NCBI GenBank assembly: GCA_002104985.1
Contig: MCGO01000016.1
Span: 186,001 to 250,000 of the forward strand
Direction: 5' to 3'
DNA length: 64,000 nucleotides
Source of the DNA: Rhizoclosmatium globosum
Taxonomy: Eukaryota > Chytridiomycota > Chytridiomycetes > Chytridiales > Chytriomycetaceae
The position numbers and the translations under genes were made by a program. The notes below the pieces were generated by a model. The model had not been told where the DNA came from, did not search any database, and saw only the letters and a program-made list of their open reading frames with translations. How positions within the stretch are numbered: position 1 is the first letter of the stretch; the number at the start of each line of letters is the position of its first letter. Positions 24,101-33,714 of this stretch are shown here, one piece after another.

Positions 24101-25514
24101 GAGATGTAAGTAAAGATTGGACTGCGATGAAAAGCTTACCAGCATCCTGCACAATCATCGGCCTATCGGATGCAGCAGCAGCATATCGATCTCCAATATA
24201 ACACGCCCACCATAACCGCCGCCTCTTTTCGCGTTCCAACCAATCTATTGAAGTGTCGGCTTCTGTTGGAGGAGCATCATCATCCGTATTGGCACCACGA
24301 CGCATTTCCTTAAGCATACTGATTGCCATTCCAGAGTACATCCATGAAGCCGAAATTCGTCCGGATGCTGTTCCAAAAGGTTAGCAACTTGATAATCAAT
24401 CCAATATATCTTCATTACCAGCACAAAGCAACTTGAGTAACAAGAAAGCAGCGATAGTGGAGGCTTTAGCAAAGTCCATGTACTGATCTACTAAATCACG
24501 AGCACGGAAGTAAAACACATCACAGGCTCGTTGTTTTACTTCATCCATAGTAGAAGCGGGTCCACCGTAGATGGATCCTAATGCCATGACACTCTGATGC
24601 GTTGAATATCGTGCGGCGAGGGCATACATGGTACACAAGAGCAAAGGTGATTCGTTTGCTCTGTTTTCCATAAAGTTGATTGCTGAATGATTGGAACTGT
24701 GGGGTCAATGTATTCAAAGTAAAGCTCCACGAGTTCATCGTGTGCGTCTTGAGGAATCGAGGTTAACGGATCTTCTCTACTAGAGAGGCTGGACGAGCCT
24801 GCACCAGGCGGTATAGCCATGGATGAGCTTCCTCCGGATAGCATAAGTCCAGCGTTTGAACCACCGTTATACATTCCAGCAGTAACTATTTGGTTCATAC
24901 CGGCTGGGATTGATGCGTTCAAAGATGGAGGAGTTGGAAAGTTTGGGATGTTGCCGCCAATATTGCTGCTGATACGAGGGACGGATGGAGGAATAGGAGG
25001 ATCAATGCGAGGCGGTACAATTCCCGACACTAATGGATCAAAGCCTGAAGACGATGTTCGGGGCATCATCAATGATGGAGGTATTGTCGCACCCAACAGA
25101 CTGGTATTTCCCGTTACTCCCATAGTATTTGGGAAACCAGCACCGCCCATCATGGACGGCATTCCACCCATGCCAGGCATAGCAGCGGAGGCGGGTCCAT
25201 CTTTTCGAGGGCGTTTTGGGTGTTTGTTTGGATCCTTGTTTCGTTCGAATGTGCAGGGATTACCCGACTTCAGGCAATTTGAACAGTTCTGGTTTCCATC
25301 GCATTTGATTTTCTAAAGAGAAGGAAGGAGTGAGCAGGGATGGTTTGAGTGGGAGAATCGAAGTCGGTCCAGGAGCGCCAACAACGCCAACACACCTTTG
25401 AATTGCACAGATCGCAGGCGGGAATTCGCTTCTTCTTAAGATTGTTACTTGGCGGAGGCTGCGCTGGACCACCTTGCTGGGCGGAGTTTGGCTGGCTGGC
25501 CCCGCTATTAATAG

Positions 25515-25545
<31 letters not shown>

Positions 25546-25683
25546 TTGCTGGTGCTGTGTGCTGTTGCTGTTGTTGCATGTTGGCATTTGATCGGCGGGT
25601 CCCATCGACAGTGGCATGTGGCTGCCCATCAGCGAGCCAAAGAGGAGCGGGTCCTGGAAGGTTCCCATATCGCCTGGATTCAT
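21165..25683 (-). CDS. Zn2Cys6 transcription factor with Met/Gly/Asn-rich tail
   Basis: Fungal zinc-cluster regulator. After ATG 25683 come an N-terminal region with a Gln tract (about 25511-25556) and the Zn2Cys6 cluster. The cluster is split by an intron after CDLCNSK and reads on as KIKCDGNQNCSNCLKSGNPC; spacing C-x2-C-x6-C-x5-C-x2-C-x6-C is canonical. A Pro/Gly/Ser linker follows. The fungal_trans middle-homology domain (about 24750-23400) includes REKRRRLWWACYIGDRYAAA, LALESWYNYLPDSYRQL-like and RANLAIYYRMCLILLHKPKL stretches. The last 2 kb encode a low-complexity tail of repeated NQMGGP/MPGN units to the stop at 21165. Breaks in frame occur near 24660, 23400 and within 22100-23130. The regulated genes are unknown. 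Confidence 0.85.
21400..22110 (-). repeat. Degenerate tandem repeat encoding NQMGGP units
   Basis: Within the transcription-factor tail. An 18-bp-like unit, read on the minus strand as AAY-CAR-ATG-GGN-GGN-CCN, is iterated dozens of times with drift. On the plus strand it appears as CCTCCCATTTGGTTT-like blocks. The encoded tail is almost only Asn, Gln, Met, Gly and Pro, the composition of prion-like or phase-separating segments. Such a sequence is expected to vary in copy number between strains. Confidence 0.85.
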
Positions 25684-26030
25684 CGGAGAGAAGGTCCTGA
25701 GAGTGGGTATTGATTCAAGGAGGCAAGGGGTCGTAGTTCGGATCGGCTGAAGATGTGTTCGAATAAAGGGCTGATCCGGACCCTCTTGTTGCGCCGAGAG
25801 AGTTGCTGGCCGACGGAAAGAAACAAAAAGTGGAGACACCAAAATCAACAATTCAATGAATTTTTCGCATCTCCACCTTAAGGTAAAATGTATGCCGCGT
25901 AAAGCAATACCTGGCTTTATTCGTGAAGATTAGCTTCATTCATCCCGACATGTCATTCTTCTTTCGCACATACGTTCAGCTTGTGTAACAAATCATCTAC
26001 AACAGCATCCGTTGCTGTTCTCCTTCTTAG
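25684..26030. other. Intergenic: promoter side of the Zn2Cys6 gene
   Basis: About 350 bp between the transcription-factor start and the stop of the PC-esterase-like gene, both on the minus strand. A further in-frame extension of the transcription factor reaches 25851 without an obvious domain. No RNA gene or repeat seen. Confidence 0.4.
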
Positions 26031-27780
26031 TCAGACTTGGAACTGGATATATTTAGAAAACATCATACCTGGCAGATTCGTAAAATGGGATCCGTCCGGT
26101 GACTCGCGTATAAAGTGGTTCGTAACGTCAAACCAGTCCAAATAAGGAATTCCTGCCTCCTCCATGACCTCCTTTGCAACGTCTCTAAATAATTTCATCC
26201 GATATGGATTCCTCCAATCGCCACTTTTTTCATACGCAGTATCCTCCCCTTGTCTTTGAATTTTCATACTTGTGGCTGACGCCCATACAAACGTAGGTCC
26301 CATGGGATCCTTTCTTCGCATCTCCAATAACTTTTCTGCAAGCGTTTGAATATGAAGGCGATATTCGTTGAAAGTCCACTGTCCATCGCGATCAAGAGTT
26401 GATGCTGCCCACGCACCTGTTTGAAGCACAACTATGTTTTGTCTCCCAAACCGTGTGGCAAAGCCATCGTTTTGAAACACTTGGTCATCAGTTATCTCAG
26501 TCAATTGATGGCTCCATTGGTACTCAAATGTTACATTCTGTCTCGTGGTAGTCCGATTATCGGGCCATAATTTGCTAGTAGGAATCCCATCATCCGTTCG
26601 AATTCGTTCGAGAAACAAAGAATTATTTCCGCTTGCGTGGTATGTGTTTGCTACGTGTCCTTGGTAATGATTATACCTATTCAAATCTGCATCAGTTTCA
26701 TTCAACGATTATTGTGCTTTACCATATTGTCTTCTCCCCAAATATATAAGGTTCAGTAGTTGCAACAATGCGTCTGTCAACAGCATCCCAGAAACGGTGT
26801 GAATGTGAATCCCCCACCATCAAAACGATCGGGAGGATTTGAGCCCAAAGCAAGCATCGTTCTGATGCTGGTCAAATGTTTGATCCAAACGGCAACCAAG
26901 CGGAATCCAGACATAAGGCGATTGCGTTCTGTTCACTCGCAACGAGTCTGATACTATTGCCCCACTGTCGCCTTCCGCTCAGAAAGACTCCCTGTATTGG
27001 TCTAGTTCTACTGCAAATAGGACTGTTTCGTGAATTATGACGCACTAGAGAGCGTAGTTGTGGACACTGAGGACACACTTCAAGCTTCATATTCCTCAAC
27101 ACATCGCGACCCTTGCAACTGGCGATGGATGAATCCCTTTCAAATCAATTTCGTTTACGGCGCTGAAGTTGGTATGAGTCCATTCAAGAGATACAGTGTA
27201 GTTTCCAGGGTTGACGAGATGGAAAGGGTGTCGTGTTTTGCAGTTACCAGCATGTGTCCAAGTCATTGGCGCAACTCGAGCAGGACCATCGAAAACGAGA
27301 TAGAAAAAGTCCTATTATGTAATCCATTAGTATGATTATACTATCAAAAAGTTACATACTGGTCCAACATCTTCAACAAGTTTCCGATTCAACTCATCGT
27401 CGAAAATGACTTTTCTCATCTTTCCGTCTTTACGAAGCATTCTTTTACACAGTTCCTCATCTCGTCGCTGAACCAAGAAGTATCCTTGTCCGCAATGCCA
27501 TCGCGACATACACTGCGAAACCTTGAAAACAGATGCTGCAAAAGGATCCCCAAACTGACCGCTTTCTAGGTCTAATTCGTGGCAAGTTACGTCGTGGATG
27601 GTATTTAACGAGAAAGGCTTCCACTGGGCATTTTGGTTGAAGTATAAGCCCATTGAAAACAGGAGAACAGAAGCCGAAGACATTTGCGAGGCCGAGAACG
27701 ATTGCTGTTATGAAGAGTGGAATAATTCGTTTGAAAGATCGACGCTTGAAGACGGGGGGCAGTAGGGAATTGAGGTGCAT
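26031..27780 (-). CDS. Golgi-type membrane PC-esterase/SGNH family protein
   Basis: Type II membrane protein. After a short basic cytoplasmic end (FKRRSFKR) lies one signal-anchor helix (IIPLFITAIVLGLANVFGF), then a luminal part with CQGYF-like cysteine segments. The SGNH block I is clear at about 26780-26830 on the minus strand: VLMVGDSHSHRFWDAVDRR. The closing catalytic pair is in the last exon (LDWFDVTNHFIRESPDGSHF, with Asp and His). This matches PC-esterase proteins (CASD1, plant TBL and fungal relatives) that add or remove O-acetyl groups on glycans. Introns fall near 27316-27360 and 26680-26735. Breaks in frame occur near 27670 and between 27240 and 26800. Substrate is unknown. Confidence 0.7.
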
Positions 27781-27877
27781 TGAAGATGTGGATTCTGTGA
27801 TATTCTGTTGCGGCGGGACATTTGAACATTAATGAAAGAGAGAAGAGAGAAGAGACATTTATTACACCATAGCGGAT

Positions 27878-28721
27878 TTAGTACTTGTATTTGGTCGAGT
27901 AATCTAAGTTATGATTAGTTTCGGACTAACCACTTAACCAACAATAAACATCACCCACCTTTAGGCGAAACTACAAGACCACGGCCCTTCCTTGCTCCCT
28001 GGAATACTGTCTCTCTAGAAACGAACGATTAGCACTTACACGAACATATTAGACAAAACACTTACACAATATCAATGAACTCCTGAGTATCATCCATCGC
28101 CCAGTTGATCTTGTTGTTGTTACCAGTTCCCAAATCGACCATACTAAAAAGGAATGCATAGCTCAAACGCACATACCCCAAACAAAACAAACTCACATAT
28201 GCTTATTCCTATAAAAGAACATAACAGTGCAAGGATCGTAAATCTCATACATCTTGTTGAAATCCGGCACTTCAGTAATATCCACGAGATAAATGACTGC
28301 AAAGTTTCGAAGTTGTTCGACACATTTGTACAGAACTTCATCCATCTGCATACAGGTTGTGTCCCAATCATGGCCGAATCGGATGATTACGACTCGGTCT
28401 TCTTCGCTGAGGATGGCTTGATCGACGTGCCTGGTTTTCAAGAATGTTGCGTTTTAGAGTTGGATGGAACTGCGCACTGAAGCTGTCAAAGAGGACTTAC
28501 CAGCCTGATGGAAGATGTGGAAGAAAGTAACTAAAGTTTCGAGTCAGATGTTGTGAAAGCTCAAAAGGGCGAGGAGGTTGGAGGGTATTATGTTGGAAAA
28601 GGTGTTGCCGAACAAGCTGACACAGTTGCTAAACAAAGGCTCTGCTTATATCTCTTATATGATTCAGCCGTCGATAAGGGGATCCATGCGTGAGCCAAGG
28701 TGGAGTTCTGACATACCTCAT
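27878..28721 (-). CDS. DIM1: DIM1/TXNL4A U5 snRNP 15-kDa protein, copy 1
   Basis: Thioredoxin-fold core component of the U5 snRNP and U4/U6.U5 tri-snRNP, needed for pre-mRNA splicing. All exons join without frame correction. Exon 1 (28717-28721) has only five bases, ATGAG, followed by a 186-bp intron. Exon 2 (28501-28530) gives SYFLPHLPSGW, then HVDQAILSEEDRVVIIRFGH. The thioredoxin-like part has FAVIYLVDITEVPDFNKMYE and YDPCTVMFFYRNKHIMVDLG. The end is ARKGRGLVVSPKDYSTKYKY and TAA at 27878. About 142 residues, exactly the family length. A second, diverged copy lies at 63325-64000. Confidence 0.95.
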
Positions 28722-28933
28722 TTCTTTTCAAGTTTCTCAAATTTAATTGAAGAATACTCAAGAGTTATTTATCCGTTCTTTCTAATGCAAAAACCTACGG
28801 AGCGTGCATAGATGCCCAGTAGGTCCATGAGACTGTACGAAGATTTCGCAGAAACCTTTGAACAATATATAGAACCTCAATCTATGCCAGTTGCTGAATG
28901 ATCACGATCATTATTATTATTTAACGGCTCGAA
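28722..28933. promoter_or_regulatory. Divergent promoter region DIM1 / VanZ-like gene
   Basis: 212 bp between divergent start codons. AT-rich near the VanZ-like side (ATTATTATTATTTAA at 28908-28922). No recognised factor site. Confidence 0.4.
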
Positions 28934-29521
28934 ATGTCAATGAAAGAACTTCTGTTGAAAAGGAAACCAACAATGAAGCACCAGCCCACCGCCTTCCTCT
29001 CCCTACTGCCGCTGTCAGTTATTGGCTCTATCATGCTACTATTAGGACTTCTACCGAACTCTGTTGTCAATCCTTACATCCCATCTCTGCTCCGAAACGA
29101 TAAGCTGTTACACTTCATCATGTTCTTCCTGCTGACACTATCGCTGTTTCCTGCCGCCGACTACATAATATCTGTTCTTATTCGAGATGCTCGGGACTAT
29201 CTTCCATTACACCTTCAAGATACGGAAGCAACCGACAGGGATATGAGACGTTTCGTATTGAAAACGCAAGCTGTGCTATGCGTGGCAGCTGCAGCAGCTG
29301 TTGCTTCAGAAGTGCTCCAAAGCACTCTTACTACAAGGAAGTTTGATGCGAAGGATATTGTTGGTAACATTGGAGGGGCTGCTTTGGCTGTAACAGCTGC
29401 CACGGCAACCTTTGTATATCTGTCTCCGGAATCACATAGGATGCAATGGAATCTGGCAGATGTTAGTCGGCTGGTTATGCGACCAGAGAGGTGGAGGAGG
29501 CCGAGCTCACGGAGGGTTTGA
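28934..29521 (+). CDS. VanZ-like family membrane protein
   Basis: Intronless, uninterrupted 195-residue frame. VanZ-like (PF04892-type) features are visible. A first membrane helix (residues 20-41, SLLPLSVIGSIMLLLGLLP) precedes NDKLLHFIMFFLLTLSLFPA with the conserved DKxxHF motif. A third helix (about 112-132, Ala-rich) ends in SEVLQ, and FDAKDIVGNIGGAALAVTAA is the conserved D-hydrophobic-N-x-x-G end. The family occurs in bacteria and sporadically in fungi; its function is not established outside the antibiotic-resistance cluster that gave it its name, so resistance should not be inferred. It is convergent with squalene synthase copy 1, the two stops being 55 bp apart. Confidence 0.85.
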   Translation: MSMKELLLKRKPTMKHQPTAFLSLLPLSVIGSIMLLLGLLPNSVVNPYIPSLLRNDKLLHFIMFFLLTLSLFPAADYIISVLIRDARDYLPLHLQDTEATDRDMRRFVLKTQAVLCVAAAAAVASEVLQSTLTTRKFDAKDIVGNIGGAALAVTAATATFVYLSPESHRMQWNLADVSRLVMRPERWRRPSSRRV

Positions 29522-29576
29522 GTTATTAGAATACAGCAAGAATATAGAAAAACTAAGTTTAATCAGAAGAAATGAT

Positions 29577-30994
29577 TCAGTTCAGGCTGTTATAAGCGTT
29601 GTAGAAATGCTGGACAATCAGAGCAAGGAGTACAAAGTTGACAGCAACGATCAAATACTCAAACACTTGCTCCCCCGAACTCTTTGGAACAATGCCCATC
29701 TTTTTGTCGTGTGCATTGATCCAACGAATGACCTTGGAGCAAGCGATCGACATTGGCATGAAAGACTCATCCTTTGGATTTGTTCCAACTCGCTTTGAGT
29801 TCTGCTTAGCGATTTCCAAAGCGTACCGTTTGAAGACGTTCTTGACACCTTCGAAGGTTGTACCCTCGTATATCAGCTTCACGGCAAGTCCACGTCGAAT
29901 CTTGAGACCTCCTTTGGTGAAAACCACAGAGTTGTTAAAGAACAAGGCAATAGAAGCAATAGCCATAACCTGGTAATATTGATTAGCTTTGTTAGGTAAG
30001 ATATCGTTGTAAATACCTGAGGGATCGCACAGAAGTGAATGACAGATGGCTCCTTCAATTTGCTCATGTACTCCAAGCAATCTGGCGCAAGCTCCATAGC
30101 ATTTACACACAATTCGTTCAAGCAAGCCAAAGCGTCGTTCAAATTCTCAGGCTTGGCCAATGCATCCAAACCTTGGTTCTCCCAAACATATTTGCTCCAA
30201 ACTTCCTCTGGCCAGAATTGTCTGCCCTCATTCAAGTCTTCCAAGTAATCTTTCATAATGTTCACTTTCTGGAGGAAGAGACCCATACGGTTCTGAAGGT
30301 ACTCGTCTTTGGTGAGGGACGCATCCTCGAGTCCGGAAACACTGAAAAGACCAGTCAATCCGATCCCAACCAATCCAGCAACGTAGTGAGTGTACAGATC
30401 GTAGTCAGCAATTGTGACAACCTTCTTTCCCGCACAGAAATCGGCCATACCGTTACCATACGTCTTGTGACATCAGCAATGACGGTTTGGTAGCTGGCAG
30501 ATGGTATCGATTAAGATTGATAGAAACTGAATATAATATCCGTTACCTCTCCTTCAGCCTCAAGAACTGGTCAATGACAACATCAAACTCGACCATAAGA
30601 ATGCGATCTTTCTCATTTGGTCCATTCTCATTAAAAGTCCAGCCCTTCTTGTACATGATCGTATCAAAGGTTCGCAATAGCGGAAGCTTGCGGTCATTTG
30701 AGAGGTCATATCGTCTTCGATTGTGTCCAAGCCTCTCAATGTCAAGTAGAAGACACAGACAGGATGCGCAAGTTCCGGGTGGAGTTCCTGGATGACCCGG
30801 GCAAAGGAACGGGATGTTTTGTTGAGGAAGTAGTAGCACATTTGGTACGTGTACTCAGGAGTGCCCTTCTTTGCTGTCACAGACTCGCGGGTCGTGTACT
30901 TGGTCACGGCGTCTGAGGTCGTGAACTTGTATTTGAGGAGTGCATACACTTCGGAAGGGTGTCCGATGGAGGCGAGGAGGGCCGCTGTTGCCAT
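29577..30994 (-). CDS. ERG9: Squalene synthase, copy 1
   Basis: Farnesyl-diphosphate farnesyltransferase, the first committed step of sterol synthesis, anchored in the ER membrane. Family motifs in order: YQMCYYFLNKTSRSFARVIQ; first Asp-rich motif GLDTIEDDMT; the MGNGMADF region; YDLYTHYVAGLVGIGLTGLF; second Asp-rich motif DYLEDLNEGRQFWPEEVW; CLNELCVNAMELAPDCLEYM. The C-terminus is a membrane helix (LIVAVNFVLLALIVQHFY). Introns lie near 29973-30016 and 30460-30545. Single-base gaps (A lost near 30697, G lost near 30447) interrupt the frame. The usual length of about 420 residues is reached after correction. It lies 80 bp downstream of a second squalene synthase on the same strand. Confidence 0.92.
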
Positions 30995-31074
30995 TGCTGC
31001 AAAGTGTTTTTGGGATCAGGCCATCTCCAAAAAGATCAACATCAACGGAAACAAGAGGCTGGTTTACTGCAGGA

Positions 31075-32466
31075 GTCAATACTCTGATTTAGAATCGTTT
31101 AACCAAATTGCAGTTAAGGCTGCCAGTCCCAATGTAAGAATGGTTATGAACATCCAAGCCAAAATCCCATAGTCTGAAGAATTAACTTGCTTGCCAACTT
31201 CTCGATCGTGTTCGTAAAGCCATCTCTTAATTCTGGAACATACAATGGTCATAGGCTTCAGCGAGAATCTAGGTGAACAGACCCACGCTTCCTGTTCTGC
31301 CGCTGAAGGTCTCCAACCAACTCCCTATAGCTTTCTTTGACATCATCAAATGATTGAATACGAACATAATTTTTGCAGCAAGGCCATAACGAAGCTTGAA
31401 CTTCTTTCGACCGAAGATTACCCGGTTGTTGAAAACGCAACTCAAAGATGCAAGGGCAACTACCTATTTCAATTTCAAATAAGTATACTTCGGAAGGTAA
31501 TGACACTGAACCTGTGGAATTGCGCAACACCTGATGACAGATGGATTCTTCAATTTGCTCATATATTCCAAACAGTCAGGAACTAGCTGCAGTGCATCAA
31601 TGCACAACTCATTCAGGCACCCCAACGCGTTTTCAAGGTTGTTTGGATCCACGAAGGCCTCTAACCCTTCACCTTCAGCAGTATATTGTTCCCACACCCT
31701 CTGTGGCCAGAACTGTCTCCCCTCGCTGAGATCTTCAGCAAAATCCTTGATGATATTCACTTTCTGGAGGAATTGCCCCATACTGTTGGGAAACGACTCA
31801 TCGAGTGTAATGCTCTCGAGGCCGGAGGCATTGAACAAACCCGTCAATCCTATTCCAATCAAACCAGCAACCGTATGAGTGTACAGGTTGTAGTCCGCCA
31901 TTGTTAAATTCGCTTTCCGTCGCAGAACTCTGCCATTCCAGCCCCCATTCGTTTGATAACTCCGCAATTACAGTTTGTTCTCTATAAACTATATGAGCTA
32001 GCTGATACAATATTAAGGCCACTCAACTCATGACCAAGCCTCAAGAACTGATCAATGACTTCATTGAACTCAACCATCAGAAAACGATCCTTTTCCTGCG
32101 GCCATTCCCATCAAAGTTCCATCCTTCCGTGTACAGTATCTGATGAAACGACTTCAATAATGGCAGCTTTGTTTCATTGGAGAGAGTCATATCATCCTCG
32201 ATAGTATCTAGACCTCTTAGAGCCAGAGCAAACACGCACACAGAAAGACTGAGCTTTGGATCAAGTTCCTGGATCACACGAGCAAAAGAGCGGGATGTCT
32301 TGTTGAGGAAATAATAACACATCTGTCGTGAGTGCTCTGGAGTTCCCTTCTTTGCTGATACATCCGAAAGGCTCTTGTACTTAATGTGTTTATCCGAGAC
32401 AGTAGATATGTATCTAAAGAGGGAGTAGACTTCCGAGGGATGGAAAATAGATATGAGTTGATTCAT
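31075..32466 (-). CDS. ERG9: Squalene synthase, copy 2
   Basis: Tandem paralogue of the preceding gene. ATG at 32466 (MNQLISIFHPSEVYSLFRY). Motifs: RQMCYYFLNKTSRSFARVIQ; LRGLDTIEDDMTLSNETKLP; YNLYTHTVAGLIGIGLTGLF; second Asp-rich motif DFAEDLSEGRQFWPQRVW, where copy 1 has DYLED; CLNELCIDALQLVPDCLEYM. The C-terminal helix differs completely in sequence (ILAWMFITILTLGLAALTAI) and ends at TGA 31075. All catalytic acidic residues appear kept. Frame breaks of one base occur near 32095, 31935-31960 and around the last introns (31190-31530). The marked divergence, including the membrane anchor, argues for an old duplication rather than an assembly artefact. Confidence 0.88.
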
Positions 32467-32487
32467 TGGCAAGAAACTTCAAAAGTC
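32467..32487. promoter_or_regulatory. 21-bp gap between divergent start codons
   Basis: The squalene synthase copy 2 ATG (32466, minus) and the RCC1-like ATG (32488, plus) are separated by 21 bp. Both N-termini are supported by family similarity, so core promoters must overlap coding sequence or lie in unrecognised upstream non-coding exons. Confidence 0.5.
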
Positions 32488-33714
32488 ATGGGCAAAAAGC
32501 TCTTCTCATTCGGATCCAATTCGCACGGCCAACTTGGTACTGGAACAACAAGTGACGCGCATATTCCAATCGAATGCATCCTTCCTGCCGGCGCTGAACC
32601 GCTCTCTGTATCCTGTGGCGCAAACCACTCGCTTTTATAACAACCTCTGCCCGCCTGGCTGGCTGTGGCTCAAATTTGCAGCTACAACTCGGCGCACTGC
32701 CTCTCAACGTGAATTAACTACTTTCGAGTACCTGGACATTGCTCCTGACCCTTCAACACAGTTCACTCACATTGCATGCGGCTTCAACCACTCCCTCGCT
32801 CTGGACTCCTCTCACAACGTGTATGCGTGGGGCGAAAACAGTTGTGGACAGGTGGATGGAGTTCCTTCAAAGATCCCTTGTAGCCCAATCGTCATCCCGC
32901 TTCCAACTCCTGCAGCCGCAATTGCTGCATCGTTGAGATACAGTGCTGCATTATTGCAAAATGGAGAAGTCTGGGTTTGGGGAGACTTTGTTGGTATGTC
33001 ACAGACGGGACCATGCTGTTTGTATCGACCTGCTACAGAATTGCAACAATCATCTCCATGGATACAGGTCAATTCCACATTATACTCGCAACAAAATCTG
33101 GGTCCGTGGTTGTAATTATGACTGGGGGTTCCAAGAAGAATCGATTTGGACAGTGGGTGTAGATCCAAAGAGTATCTGCACGCCATATTCCCTGCCAGAT
33201 GACATCGATCCCTCAACGAATCTCGTTTTCAATGAAATATGTTTCCCGAGGGACCCGTTGTTCGCGTTTACAGTGGCTGGTCGTTTTGTGCGGCTGTTTT
33301 GGAATCAAAAGAATGTATTATGTGGGGTCGGTCGATCTTTGTCAAATACCTGGAACTCCTAGCGGTACGAGGTTTATGGCTCCTGCAGTAGTGCCAGCAC
33401 TTTCAAATGCAACACATATTTGTTTGGGCTCAGAATCTGGTATCGCAATATTCTCAACTGGAAAGGCAACAGCATGGGGTTGGAATGAGCATGGAAATTG
33501 TGGTGTTGGAAGCACTGAGAATATAGAGCTTGCAGCGTCTGTTGATAATTGCAAATTTGTTCAAGGCGTGGATACAGCAGCTGGGTATGGTGTTTGTGGA
33601 TACGGACATACTTTTGTAATTTTGGAGGATATAATAACCAACCTCACTGAGTTTATTAAAAGTTTATTTTTCGTTAACTTAAGCTATGACTTACTCCACC
33701 GGTCCCAGAACTAA
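32488..33714 (+). CDS. RCC1-repeat protein (SERGEF/Ats1-like)
   Basis: Seven-bladed-propeller type protein built from RCC1 repeats. The first blade is at the N-terminus (MGKKLFSFGSNSHGQLGTGT). Then come SVSCGANHSLL, a blade with THIACGFNHSLALDSSHNVY and AWGENSCGQVDG, RYSAALLQNGEVWVWGDF, and near the end AWGWNEHGNCGVGSTENIEL, a wording typical of SERGEF/DelGEF and Ats1. About 370 residues after correction. It has no signal peptide and no extra domain, so exchange-factor activity cannot be assumed. At least four one-base frame breaks (near 32640, 32990, 33110 and 33300) interrupt it. The 3' end overlaps the stop of the convergent CH-ARM gene by 24 bp. Confidence 0.78.

Noticed and set aside
28934..29521. 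VanZ-like gene as recent bacterial transfer carrying antibiotic resistance
   Set aside because: The VanZ-like family is broad and also occurs in fungi. There are no other van genes and no bacterial neighbours, and composition is like the surroundings.
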